Assembly: GCA_012656075.1 (NCBI GenBank)
Contig: JAAKBF010000007.1
Coordinates: forward strand, 1,860,001 to 1,924,000
Length of the DNA stretch: 64,000 nucleotides
Direction of reading: 5' to 3'
From: Phytophthora hibernalis
Taxonomy: Eukaryota; Oomycota; Peronosporomycetes; Peronosporales; Peronosporaceae
Made by a program: the position numbers and the translations under genes. A model generated the notes under the pieces. The model was not told the origin of the DNA. It ran no database searches and saw nothing but the letters and a program-made list of their open reading frames with translations. Numbering within the stretch: the stretch's first letter is position 1; each line of letters opens with the position of its first letter. Positions 9,741-20,223 of the stretch are shown here, in pieces.

Positions 9741-11287
9741 ATGGCCTTCTTGGCTTCGGAAAATCGCTTTGGGCCCGACTTCGACAGATACAGACAAGGT
9801 GAACCCGTACGTGACTCGAATGCCTCCATCTTCGTTGAGTGTGATTCCGGTTATAACGTTTCGTCCATTTGATTCCTGCATAGAATTCATGCACGTACAC
9901 CCCTGCAGAAGACGGACTGGTGCTACCTGGCAGAAAACACACAGGCGGAACGTTTGGAACATTTGGATATCATCGTTTGGAGCAGCATGAGCGACCGTCT
10001 CATTTTCAAGATGCAGCCTCCTCTTCACGCGTTATAGCCGCCACTTTAAAAGTTTTAGAGGAGAACTCGCTGCAGCGAATGCGAGATACCAATGTGCCAC
10101 ATTCCTGCACGTACTCACCAACTGTGGAAGGCCAATTTCCTCGAACGTACACAACTAGTGACATCCAGGCTGAGCGCAAGCGTGCTGCATCTCGACAGCA
10201 TGTGAAAACCCAAGACGCAGTACCAGCTCATGAACTCCATCTCGCTTTGGGCCCTGGTGCCTACAATGTGAGTCAATACGATAGTAGACAGCAACTTTCA
10301 GGTATCAATTCTAACATTTGGTCTACGTTGCCAGACAAACCAGGAGATGATGTCGACTCCATTCACTTTCACGCATGAAAAGCGCCACGGAATTCTAGAG
10401 AATGCGGCTGCCCTCGGGCGTGTAGGATGCAGTCCTGGACCTGCGCTTTATCGGATCGAAAGCAGTATGAGCACGTCATTCCGATCCAAGCATGCTGCTG
10501 CATTTATCACGGTACGTGAAAACCCTTCATGAATTTAAACAGCGCAGTCAATTGATCTGTTTATTTTGTTAACAGCGTGTGCGTAGCGACAGTCACTTAC
10601 ATCAACAGCAGAAGAAAGATGCTGCATTGTACTCGAAAGAACTGGCGAAGTCATACCAAGAACTTGGTGCAAGCGTCCAGGTAGATGATTCCTAAATATT
10701 CAGGTTGTCACCCACTTACCTGACAGACTCGTTGTTTCACGTTCTCTTTAGCGACTTGGAAAGCGGCTTGCGTCGTCTGAGCTTCGAGAACAAATTTTTC
10801 AGCGATTCGACAAGGACGTCACGGCACATGAAGCTTATCGAAGGGGTCCAGGAAGCTATGATTCTGCTTCCAAGAGTGATAACATTCCTTCTCGAGTAAA
10901 GACCGATGCTGGTGTGAATGAAAAAGCGATAACAACGCTTGCACTCGAAGTGACAGCTTTCAGCCATCCAGGTTGTCACTAAAACCAGCCATTGCGCGCA
11001 AGCGGAATAGTTCGTTCGGAGGCGTGGCTAGCCGCGACTTGGTCACATCGATGATTGCAGCGGGTCATGTGAGCGCCCACACCATCGGTCCAGGCATCTA
11101 TGACGCTTATTCATCGTCGTTTATTGTGCCCACGCACAACGTCGGATACAAGCAGGAAATACAGCCTATGGCTAAGATCAAAAGCACAAGCAGAGCCAAC
11201 TCTGGAGCTGGTGGGGGCGAAACGAGAAGGCTGAGCCACATGGAGATGTGGAAAGCCATGAAGCAAGGGCCAACGCTTCCGTCGTAA
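9741..11287 (+). CDS. Sperm-tail PG-rich-repeat (STPGR/SHIPPO) protein, six exons
   Basis: Exons 9741-9798, 9909-10267, 10335-10511, 10576-10680, 10752-10895 and 10964-11287 give about 388 residues; every phase closes with canonical GT..AG introns of 64-110 bp. The protein starts MAFLASENRFGPDFDRYRQ and contains spaced PG-rich repeats: LALGPGAYN, CSPGPALYRIE, RRGPGSYDSAS and HTIGPGIYDAYSSSF. STPGR proteins bind ciliary/flagellar microtubules, so a role in the zoospore flagella is likely; this is family knowledge, not shown here. First and second exons are the least certain parts of the model. Confidence 0.78.
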
Positions 11288-11333
11288 CTACAGAGTTCTA
11301 TTCATTGATTTTGTTGCCACACATACCGCTCTT

Positions 11334-13246
11334 TCAGCTCACACGTCGAATTACCACAGCCCAATTCGATTCGTCGAAGTAACTCTTTTCCACCTCAGCG
11401 TTGCCAGCAAGCTCCACTAGACTTTCCAGCTCGCCTTGTTTGAACATGTGGCAGTAACGCTGAATCACCACCCGCTCTTGCATCTTCGTCGCGGGTTTAT
11501 CGTAGGCGTTGCCATCTTTGTTGGAATCTTCGTCTTCGCTGGGGTCCTGATGACTTTCTTGAATCTGTTCAGCTTCTTTGCTAGCTTCTGTTGTCTCCGA
11601 GTTTGCCGAACTATTTTCATTGGAAAAGGCAAAGCGCTTGTCGAGATTCCACGGCACCATGAAATCTTGTCGGCCCTCTTCGAAGCGGCGACGAGATCCC
11701 TTCATCTGCTCATGTGCCCATGCGTAAATGATTCCTTGTCCACCCACACATAATACACGCAGTATCTCCTTCACAGCAGCTAACCGGTGTTCAAGGGTAC
11801 TGAGATGGTGTAGCACAGCGATTGAAAGCGCAGCGTCACACGAGTTCGAGCGCAACGGAACTGCCATCGCATCGCACACCATAGCTTCGAGGCCACGATC
11901 GCGACAAATGCTCACAAGTCTCGAACTGCGGTCACCGCCCACCACGAAGCTGTGAGCAGCATCCACGCACTTCATATACTTGCCATTTCCACAGCCAAGA
12001 TCAGCGATCATAGATCCACTAGGCAGTGATCCCACAAACTCAGCAACCCTCGGCCACGGGCTGTGTCGCGTGCTGCTGAAGTGCGCCGCTACTGTTTCAT
12101 AGAATTCGTGCACAAACTGCTGCTCCAACGCGGTAGGAGCCAAGCCTGATGCTTCCCCACTGGCAGCCTCTTGGTCATCATCACCGGTATCTTCCTGTCC
12201 TTCCCGTCCCGGGGTATCGCAAAACTTCGGGAATGGGCATTCGCACGGCCCCGATCGGATCTTGCGGAATGTGATGCTCACTCTGCGCTGACGGCTCACC
12301 TGTTTCCCATCGACCACGTCAAACGTACGTGGGACGATGGCATGCTCCACTTGTAGCGACTAGCACCGCTCATAACAGCCAGTGACCGAGCCGGCAGTAG
12401 AGCACCTTCATACCGAACTCCATCTGGGTGTCGGAAGTCCATCACCACTTCACTGCAAATACTCAGCGATGCGATCGTGGTCGTAAACGCCGAATGGGTG
12501 TCCACATGGAAAGCGATCCCCTGTCCGGGCAAGTACTCGTTCACCGTGATTTGGTCCGGCGTATCGCCGTCCATGACCCCACACTGCGCGATCTTCTCCA
12601 TAATCGGCCGCAGCACCTCCGGAATAGGCCCCTTCATGGGCTCATCAGGGTCACACCTCCTTGTATCATAATTGAACTCGTAGCCGAAGTGCTGCACCTG
12701 TCTCGCTCGGATGGTATTGGCCCAATATGCTCCGTTTTCCCTCTCAAAGAAGGCGACACAGGCCGCTTCTTGCTCTTTGGTGATGAATTCCGCCTCAAAC
12801 CTCAGTCCAGGCACTCTTAGACCTGGAGGATCCGCATTGCGTTGCACATTGTGCGCTCTCAATAGTCGGTCACGGGCCTCCAGCTCCTTCCGGGGCAGTG
12901 CAAACTCCGCGTACATGGGACGTCGACCCAACAGCTCGCAGGGCTTCTCGTGCAGCTGTTCGCGCAGTTTCTGGGCCACCAACACGTCCGACAGCTCCAG
13001 CAGCACCACGCGACGCGATCCGGTACCGTACAGCACGCGATTCACGACGGAATCGGCGTCTAACGAGCAGTGAACCGAGTCTGAGTCGGTCTGCAGCAGT
13101 TTTAACAGGAATGGGACGAGCTTGGGCTCTGCGATGGCCTTGTCCTTGATGCGGCGACTCATCGTGAGCTTCAGGTACCTGCTGGGCTGCTCATCGGCCA
13201 CGAAATCGGTCAGCGAAGGCTGCACATTGGCGTCCAAGTCGCTCAT
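11334..13246 (-). CDS. ALKBH8: ALKBH8-type fusion: AlkB dioxygenase plus Trm9 methyltransferase (frameshift near 12343)
   Basis: Two overlapping frames form one gene. The first (stop 12296) carries an N-terminal region and an AlkB 2-oxoglutarate/Fe(II) domain: the HVDTHSAF iron motif (HxD) and SGASRYKWS with the 2OG arginine. The second (12350-11334) begins HAIVPRTFDVVDGKQ and SITFRKIR, the normal continuation in ALKBH8, then a Trm9 methyltransferase with IADLGCGNGKYM (motif I) and SIAVLHHLST. Adding one C at the sense AGCATG (12341-12347) restores SRYKWSHAIVPR. In other eukaryotes this protein completes mcm5U/(S)-mchm5U at wobble U34 of tRNA. The start is put at 13246 (MSDLDANVQPS) because an Inr-like element lies at 13261-13268; an in-frame ATG at 13291 also exists. 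No clear RRM is visible at the N-terminus. Confidence 0.85.
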
Positions 13247-13260
13247 GCTGGTCACGTGTA

Positions 13261-13268
13261 GGAATGAC
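13261..13268 (-). promoter_or_regulatory. Oomycete Inr-like element upstream of ALKBH8
   Basis: Reverse strand reads GTCATTCC, matching the oomycete initiator core YCATTYY, about 15 bp upstream of the ATG at 13246. If it is the start of transcription, the in-frame ATG at 13291 would be outside the mRNA. Confidence 0.4.
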
Positions 13269-13420
13269 CAGTCAACCGTTACAGAAGGCAATAAATTACC
13301 TCGCTTCAGTGACGAATTATAGCGTTTTTATGCAACTGTAGCCATTTGGACGATAACATGGATACTTTTTCGTATACACTTTTGGACATGCATGACCACT
13401 TACTTGATGAGTGACATCAG

Positions 13421-15037
13421 CTAAGGTCGTTGATAGCGAACACGGGTGGAGCGTCTGGGTGGATCAGGTGAACTCGGTGGTTGATCGTCGTCTTTATCGT
13501 CATCGTCGTCGTCCTCTTCGTCCTCGTCTTGGCGCTGCCAGACGCAGAGCTTGCCGTAGAAGTCCGGGGACACGATCGTGGGCTCGAACGGGTGCCAGCG
13601 CACGTCGCGCGTGAGTCCGTTGGGCTTCATTGCGAAGATCTCCACTAGGTCACCAGAGATGCTGTCGTACACGTACACGCGTCCGTCGGCTGAGCCAGTG
13701 TAGATGTACTTCTGGGCGGTCGAGTGCAGTGGCGAGAAGTAGCACCGGATCAGCGTTTCCACGACCATATGCCCACGGTACGTCATGACGGACTTGTCGT
13801 TCGGATGCTCCACAGGTATATGGTTACACCCCGGATACGCCTGGTAGCGGTAGTCCCACGAGTAGGGCCTGCGGACCGGTGCCAGCTCGTCGAAGTCGTC
13901 TGAAGAGAAGCACTTTCGGATATCCCATAGCTTGGTGGTTTGATCCTTCGCGTTCGAGATGAAATAGTACCCATCGTCGCGCGACGAAATGTGTGTGATG
14001 CCGTCAGTGTGGCCTGGGAACACGCCCTGCGGCTTCGGATTCGACTCGGACAGCACACGGCGATCCCACAACTTGATCAACGAGTCATCCGATCCACTCA
14101 CAAACACATTCGTATGCAGGGGGCCGTCCACGAACGATATCGCATTGACGTCGTCATGGTGCCCAACGACGTGGCACATGGGCACGCGGGTCTCCATATC
14201 CATCAGTACAACACTGCTCTGCGACGTTCCGGCCACGAACTCGGTGCCAAAGGCATTGATATCAATGCACCACACGCCAAAGCGCCCAAAGCGGTTCATC
14301 CGAATCGATTGGCCATCACCGCGTCCTCGCGTTGGACGTGCCAAAGGGAACACTTGCTCCTTCTCGTCTTCATCGTAATTGGTGCTCACCATTCGCACGT
14401 TGCTGTTGATAGTCGAGTACATGACGTTCTTGTCATCAGGTGTGAACTTGGCGTCGGTCACCGTCCAACTGACGTCACGCACGGGCAAGAACGCAGCTCG
14501 TGACCAATCAATGGTGTCGTAGAGCATGATCTCGCCTCTCTGTCCAGCCGTCAAGAACCTTGAACCGGTACTGTTGAAGCCTCCACAGTACAGTCGGTCG
14601 CGCACCGAGTCCACAACCCTGCAGTGTTTGTTCTCCTGGAAGGGCATGAAGGTCTCCTGCAGCGTAATGAGTTGCGCCTTGGACGACGCGCCCACCTGTT
14701 CGCGATGACACAAGGTGCGGAACATGAGCTGTTTGCGACTCAGCACCGAGTCCTCGTTGTAACCACGTAACTGGTGAGCGATGCGTTCGAGTGGAAGCGT
14801 CTCTCGCTGCTTCTGCTCGTGCTGCGAGCGTCGGAAGGCCCGTGGAGCGTACCGCTCGCCATCGAACACCTTGTCCAGTTTGGCGCGTTCGTCGGCCGAG
14901 AGGATGGGCGATCCGTCGTCGTCCTTGAAGCTCAAGGAGGTGGAGCGACCTTCGTACGCAGGCATCCAGTCGCTGTCGTTGGAGTTGTCGTCCTCCACCT
15001 CCGAGTCCCAGCGCAGCAGCGACGACATCATGTCCAT
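13421..15037 (-). CDS. DCAF11: DCAF11/LEC14B-type WD40 protein
   Basis: Single exon of 538 residues starting MDMMSSLLRWDSEVEDD. WD40 repeats run from residue ~150 to ~500: RLYCGGFNSTGSRFLTAGQ, WCIDINAFGTEFVAGTSQ, HHDDVNAISFVDG, VFVSGSDDSLIKLWDRR, HTDGITHISSRDDGYYFIS, TTKLWDIRKC, KYIYTGSADGRVYVYD. The order and the WDYRYQAYPG segment fit DCAF11 (plant LEC14B), a substrate receptor for the CUL4-DDB1 ubiquitin ligase. The C-terminus is strongly acidic and ends in a basic RRSTRVRYQRP. The gene is divergent from the ENT transporter, with only about 80 bp between the starts. Confidence 0.88.
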   Translation of the reverse strand: MDMMSSLLRWDSEVEDDNSNDSDWMPAYEGRSTSLSFKDDDGSPILSADERAKLDKVFDGERYAPRAFRRSQHEQKQRETLPLERIAHQLRGYNEDSVLSRKQLMFRTLCHREQVGASSKAQLITLQETFMPFQENKHCRVVDSVRDRLYCGGFNSTGSRFLTAGQRGEIMLYDTIDWSRAAFLPVRDVSWTVTDAKFTPDDKNVMYSTINSNVRMVSTNYDEDEKEQVFPLARPTRGRGDGQSIRMNRFGRFGVWCIDINAFGTEFVAGTSQSSVVLMDMETRVPMCHVVGHHDDVNAISFVDGPLHTNVFVSGSDDSLIKLWDRRVLSESNPKPQGVFPGHTDGITHISSRDDGYYFISNAKDQTTKLWDIRKCFSSDDFDELAPVRRPYSWDYRYQAYPGCNHIPVEHPNDKSVMTYRGHMVVETLIRCYFSPLHSTAQKYIYTGSADGRVYVYDSISGDLVEIFAMKPNGLTRDVRWHPFEPTIVSPDFYGKLCVWQRQDEDEEDDDDDDKDDDQPPSSPDPPRRSTRVRYQRP

Positions 15038-15117
15038 GAAGATTTTTCTTCTCTGTCGGTTGGGTATCGCTCAACATAATCAGAATCAGACGTAATCAGA
15101 AGTGACTGCATAATCAA

Positions 15118-16619
15118 ATGTGGCACGAAGGTTTGAAAATGGTGAGTTCTGATTGGTGCAGACGAAATGTTACCTGAAGGTCAATATCGTATCCTTCTTC
15201 AAGCGATCGGCATGGGGGAAGACAGCACACGTCGGGCGTGGTGTTCGCCATCTTCTTCTTCATCGGCATCGGCTCTTCGCTACCATGGAACGTCTTCATC
15301 ACTGCGCAGGCCTATTTCCAGCGTCGATTGGCTGGTACCTCGTACGAGGACTCGTTCCTCAACTGGTTCAGCATGGCCTTCAACGTCAGTACTCTCATGA
15401 CGATGCTGGTGCGTACAGCCGTCGTGGCTGAGCGTATGGCAGGCGCCGTACGCACCGTCTTCTTCTCGCTCATCGTCATCATGGGTGTCATCTTCATGCA
15501 CTGCGCCTGGACGCGCATGCCCGAGTTCCGCGGTACAGTTAGCTGCAGTCGTTGAAAAGTTGTGATACATTGACGTTAACGTGGATTTCGTGATTTTGTA
15601 GGCGATTCCTTCTTCCACACGACCATGATGAGCATTTTACTGGTGGCCAGTGCCTCGACGCTCATGCAAGAAGGTCTGCTGCGCATTGTGGCCACGTTCC
15701 CACCGCAGTACACGCAGGCGGTGGTCAGCGGCCAGTCCTTTGCGGGCTTGGCCGTGTCGCTCTCGAACTTTGTTATCCTGTGGGCGGGTGAAGACGACAC
15801 GAGGCTGTTCCACGGTCTACTTGCCAATGCGGATCTGTGCGCGTTCCTGTACTTCGTGCTGGTCTTCATCACGCTCGTCCTGTGTCTGCTGGCGTTCGCG
15901 GTCCTCACGCGGATGACGCTGTTTCGTCACTACCAGAGCGTTGACCATCCAGGACATGGACAGAAGGAGTATTTTGACGATGCTTCCAGTGAAGCGGATA
16001 CGGTGGACACTTTGGACAACTCGCCGCGCAAGCGTCTGTTAGAAGGAGAAGGCGAAGGTGAAGCAGACAACAAGGTGGACATGCTGGAGATCGCCTACAA
16101 GATCCGATTCTACGCGGCCGCGACGTTCTTCATCTTCATCGTGACTCTGGTGTTTTCCCAGGCATCACGTCAGCGATCAAGTCCGTGCAGCCAGACAAGG
16201 GGTTGTTTTTCGACGCGCTGTTCACGCCGTTCACGCTCATCCTGTTCAACACGTCGGACTTTATGGCGCGTCTGTCGGCGTCCTGGTGGCCCCAAATGGG
16301 CCAGAAGAAGGTGCTGCTAGCCAGCCTCGCTCGACTGATGTTCTTCCCGCTGCTGATGCTGTGCAACCTGCAGAACAAGTCGCACGAGGTGATCACGACG
16401 GTGGTCTTCCGCAGCGACGTCCTCGCCATGCTCTTCATTGCCGCTTGTGCCTACTCCAATGGACTGCTGTGTACGCTGGCGTTCATGGAGTACCCGAACC
16501 TCCTCCGCAAGAATGCTGAGAAGGAATTGGGTGGAAGTGTCATCTTCTTCGTGCTGTCTATTGGTCTCACCGCCGGCTCGCTCATGTCCTTCGTGCTGCG
16601 CGCCATGTTGAAGCCATAA
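15118..16619 (+). CDS. Equilibrative nucleoside transporter (SLC29/ENT family; frameshift at 16153-16159)
   Basis: Exons 15118-15141, 15226-15532 and 15602-16619. The short first exon encodes MWHEGLKM, then the second begins HTSGVVFAIFFFIGIGSSLP followed by the WNVF of the ENT PWN signature in TM1. About ten to eleven hydrophobic segments follow, with a charged cytoplasmic loop (HPGHGQKEYFDDASSEADTV) between the two halves, as in ENTs. The frame changes at TTTTCCCAG (16153-16160); adding one base gives the VFxPGI motif of ENT TM7 and closes the exon phases, so a lost base is likely. ENTs move nucleosides across plasma or organelle membranes. Substrate cannot be told. Confidence 0.85.
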
Positions 16620-16787
16620 CCAATTCCAGGTACGCAAAAGACTAAACAATTGTGACGTGAACACAAATTATACAACGGTGCAAAATACCAAAAAATACAT
16701 GGAGCAAAAACTACAACGGTACAAAAGTCAAAAAATATAAGGGTACACAAAATATACGGCTACACAAAAATCGTTCGAGTGGCAATC

Positions 16788-18698
16788 ATGGCGTCCAAGC
16801 TCGAGTATCTGCAGCGCTACATGTCCTCTAGCGGCGGCGGTACGCAGCGCACCGCGCTCTAACCCACCTCATCATATAACTAAGACAATAATCTACTCCT
16901 TGTCCACTGCTGTAGACGCCGGGGGCGACAAGAAGAAGAAGAAAAAGGTCAAAAAGACGAAAAAGACCAAATCGGCGACGCTGGGCACGCGCATCGTGGA
17001 CGCAGACGACGCGTGGGAGCAGTCGGCACCCAGTCGAGAGGACATCGAGCAGAAGTGGGAGCAGGACGCCGCGGAGGACGAGCTGCCGCTGCTGGTGGCG
17101 GCGGACGGGGAGCAGCTCTTGGACCCGCAGGACCTGCCGGTGTACGTGGACTCGGACAAGTATCTGGACGAGTTTAGGGGAAAGAAGAAGCAGAAAGAGG
17201 ACGGAGACCTGTCTCCGCCCAGGAAGAAGAAGGCGGGAGTTCCTCGTGGACGTGACAGCAGTGAGGACAAGTCTCCACCTAGAAGACCGAAGAGAGAAAG
17301 ACGCTCAGATGCTGCTCAGGAGTCGAGAAGACGGGGAGATAGTGGTGAAGATGTTTCGCCGCCGAGAAAACAGCGTCGAGGAAGTAGAGACGCCTCCCCA
17401 CGACGTGGACAGGATGACGCGTCTCCGCCGCGGCGACGTGCGACGCAGGGCTCCATTTCGAGCAGTCTACGTGATGCTTCACCGCCTCGGCGTGGGCGTG
17501 ATGATGCGTCGCCCCCTCGTCGGGCGAAGAAGGAAACGGAGTCACTGACTGTTGAGGGGAGCGATGAGAGAGATTCAAAGCGAGAGGAGCGTAAGCGTCG
17601 TTCGTCATCCCCATCTCGTGCAGTACTTGATCGACAGCGGCGTGTAGATTCTCTTGGGCGCGATATTCTTCCTCGATCTGGTCGAAGCAAGCGGCGGTCT
17701 TCATCACTTTCAAAGGGTGATGACAGCAGACGTCGCGACAGAAAACCCACCAGAAGCCGCGGTCGGGCCCGAGACCGGAGTCGTGATGCAAGCGCATCTC
17801 CGACCAGAAGAAAGGGGCGTGAAAGCCGCAGTCGAGGAAGACGCCGGTCTCCGTCGCCACCTCGGCGTTCTCGTTCGCGATCAAACAGCCCCAAGCACCG
17901 CTCCTCAAGGCGGGAGTCTAAGAGAGAAAGATCACCCGATGGCTGCGATCCTCGTAAGTCTGCTGCCTCAAGTCCGGAGCAAAAATCACGAGAGAACCAA
18001 GCAAGAGGGACGACAAAAACATAAAGAAGGAAATTTTCAAGGCTGATGGAAAAGATGAGAAGAAAGCGGGCCTGTTCACCGCCACTGAATTTGAAGCGCA
18101 GCGCAAGGTCGCAGCGAGGCGTAAAGATCTTTTGCATGGTGTCGATGCCTCCGAGATGGGTGCCAACGCCGAGACGGTGTATCGTGACAAGCGGGGCCGT
18201 AAGCTGGACATGCTCAACGAGATGGTTCGGCAACAGGAGGTTCTGGATGGTAAGCGCAAGCGTGAGGAGCGTGAAGAGTACGAGTGGGGCACGGGTGAGG
18301 TGCAAAAGCGCGAGCGGAAGTCGAAGCAGGAGCTGATAGAGCAGATGAAGAAGACCCCGTTTGCCCGTCACGAAGATGATGAAGAACTTGAGCGTAAGCG
18401 CCGAGAACGCGTTCGCGCCTTTGACCCTATGAACAGCAAGACTTTCCAAGAAGACCCGCTTGCCGACGAGGGCAAAAGCAAGAAAAAGAAGAGCATGAAG
18501 GACAAGAAGAAGACGAGCAAGGCGAAGCCTAAGTATGCAGGCCCACCTGCCCCACCCAACCGGTTCGGAATCATGCCAGGCTATCGCTGGGACGGTGTCG
18601 TACGCGGTACGAACTGGGAGGAAAAGATCATGATGCGGCAGAATGCGAACACGGCACTAAGTGAGGACGCTTACAAGTACGCAGTTGCTGACATGTAG
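16788..18698 (+). CDS. BUD13: BUD13-type splicing/RES complex protein (frameshift at 17981-17985)
   Basis: Exon 1 (16788-16839) encodes MASKLEYLQRYMSSSGGG; a 76-bp intron follows; exon 2 starts at 16916. The order matches BUD13: a poly-Lys stretch, LPVYVDSDKYLDEFRGKK, a long RS/SPPRR-rich middle (residues ~120-370), then the conserved C-terminus GLFTATEFEAQ, ETVYRDKRGRKLDML, EYEWGTGEVQKRER, PPAPPNRFGIMPGYRWDGV and RGTNWEEKIM. BUD13 is part of the RES complex that acts in pre-mRNA splicing and retention in the nucleus. The middle and C-terminal frames differ; one more A in the A5 run at 17981-17985 joins them. A 26-bp GTAAGT..AG intron at 17955 would also work in phase but is too short. Confidence 0.9.
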
Positions 18699-18812
18699 TC
18701 AAGACGAACCACGGCTGATAAACGATGGCAAGAAGCTTAGTTACTTTACGGAAACTTGTGTGTTCGAGGCAGCGGCGGTTAGATCCCGTCGCTCGACGAG
18801 ATGGGGGTCAAT

Positions 18813-19892
18813 TTACGCCTGGCTGTACTCCTTGTGCAGGTCGAGCACACGCTGGACGTCGCGCTTACAGCCGAGGAAGATCGGCGAGCGCTGGTGGATG
18901 TTGGTGGGGACGAGGTCGAGGATCCGCTCCGTGCCGGTCGTGGCCATGCCGCCGGCCTGCTCCATGATGAACGACATAGGGTTGCACTCGTACAGCAGTC
19001 GCAGCTTACCGTCCTTGGACTTCTCGCTGCCCGGGTACAGGTAGATGCCGCCGTACAGAATGGTACGGTGGATGTCAGACACCATACTTCCCACATACCG
19101 CGCCGCGTAGGGCTTGGGCTTGGTCTTGCACTCGTCCACAAACGCCTTGGTGGCGCGGTCCCAGTGGGCGTAGTTGCCTTCGTTGCACGAGTAGATGGTC
19201 TTGGGCTCGTCTGGGATGCGGATGTCCTTCTGCGACAGGATAAAGGCTCCAATGGTCGGGTCCAGCGTGAAGCAGTGCACGCCCTTGCCCCACGTGAGCA
19301 CGAGTTGCGTGGAGCTGCCGTACATGCAGTAACCAGCCGACACGAGCTTGTGGCCCGGCTGCAGGATGTCCTTGACGCCGCCCTCGGACGTGGCGTCGCG
19401 CTGGTAGATGGCGAAGATGGTGCCCGTCGACACGTTGCAGTCAATGTTGGACGAGCCGTCCAGCGGATCGAAGGCGATGCAGTACTTGGTGCCACCCGAG
19501 CCGTGCTCCACGATGATGGGCTTCTCCTCCTCCTCCGACACCATGACCTCGATCTTGGTCGAGAACTTGAGCGAGTTGACGAAGATGTCGTTGGCCAGCA
19601 CGTCCAGCTTCTTGACCTGGTCGCCCGTCGAGTTCTCCGAGCCGTCGAGGCCGTAGAGACCCGTGAGGCCCGCGCGACGCACTGAGCTAGCAATGACCTT
19701 GCAGGCCAACTCGATGGACGTGAAGAGCACGCTCAGGTCCGCATTGCCCTGGATCTCCTGCTCGGCCAGGATGAAGCGCGAGAGCGTGATGGGGTTCGAG
19801 TGGTCCACTTGGGCAGCCATGATGCGATGAGAGAGCGACGAGAAGCGGAGAGCGGACACGTGAGGTCGACGAAGCAGATTCGCGAATGCCAT
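18813..19892 (-). CDS. FBP: Fructose-1,6-bisphosphatase, intronless copy
   Basis: Single exon, 359 residues. Family motifs are complete: YGLDGSENSTGDQVKKLDVL, VSEEEEKPIIVE, FDPLDGSSNIDCNVSTGTIF (metal/phosphate site), SAGYCMYGSSTQLVLT, YVGSMVSDIHRTILYGGIY and QAGGMATTG. The enzyme hydrolyses fructose-1,6-bisphosphate in gluconeogenesis. It has a 24-residue extension before MAAQVDHSNP (MAFANLLRRPHVSALRFSSL...) that is Arg-rich and lacks acidic residues, like a mitochondrial presequence; either ATG could be used. Its nearest neighbour on the same strand is a second FBPase with six introns, so this is a tandem pair with unlike gene structure. Confidence 0.95.
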   Translation of the reverse strand: MAFANLLRRPHVSALRFSSLSHRIMAAQVDHSNPITLSRFILAEQEIQGNADLSVLFTSIELACKVIASSVRRAGLTGLYGLDGSENSTGDQVKKLDVLANDIFVNSLKFSTKIEVMVSEEEEKPIIVEHGSGGTKYCIAFDPLDGSSNIDCNVSTGTIFAIYQRDATSEGGVKDILQPGHKLVSAGYCMYGSSTQLVLTWGKGVHCFTLDPTIGAFILSQKDIRIPDEPKTIYSCNEGNYAHWDRATKAFVDECKTKPKPYAARYVGSMVSDIHRTILYGGIYLYPGSEKSKDGKLRLLYECNPMSFIMEQAGGMATTGTERILDLVPTNIHQRSPIFLGCKRDVQRVLDLHKEYSQA

Positions 19893-20223
19893 ATCTACCC
19901 AAGAGGCGGCGACGTTTGACTTGAAGTGAGTGGGGCTGAAGTGAGACTGTCGACGTCGCCCGTGTCATGCAGCCACTCTTGAGACAGTCGAGATGATTCA
20001 ATGTTTTGTTATCGGATACGACGGGGATTAAGGAATAGAAGTTGGTTTAACTTGGAAATTGAGGGTGTATAAGATTGTTTGGAAAGGGTATTGGATGTTG
20101 AGTGTTCGATTTCGACGTGCAGGGTGCTACGAAGAGCTGCTGCAAGTACGTGGCGGGCAGATGCCATGAAAAGTTAGACGTCCACTATCGGATATTCATT
20201 GTGCCAACTTGTCTTCCGTCGCC
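19893..20223. other. Spacer between the two FBPase genes
   Basis: About 330 bp holding the 3' end of the intron-containing FBPase and the promoter of the intronless one. Nothing else recognised. Confidence 0.5.

Noticed and set aside
17955..17980. A 26-bp GTAAGT..AG intron in BUD13
   Set aside because: It keeps phase but is far below the 60-110 bp seen for all other introns here; a lost A at 17981-17985 explains the shift more simply.
17316..18449. Reverse-strand 377-codon frame
   Set aside because: Mirror of the RS-rich BUD13 coding sequence; repetitive Ser/Arg/Leu only.
18801..19685. Plus-strand 294-codon frame
   Set aside because: Antisense to the intronless FBPase; GC-rich coding makes long antisense frames common.
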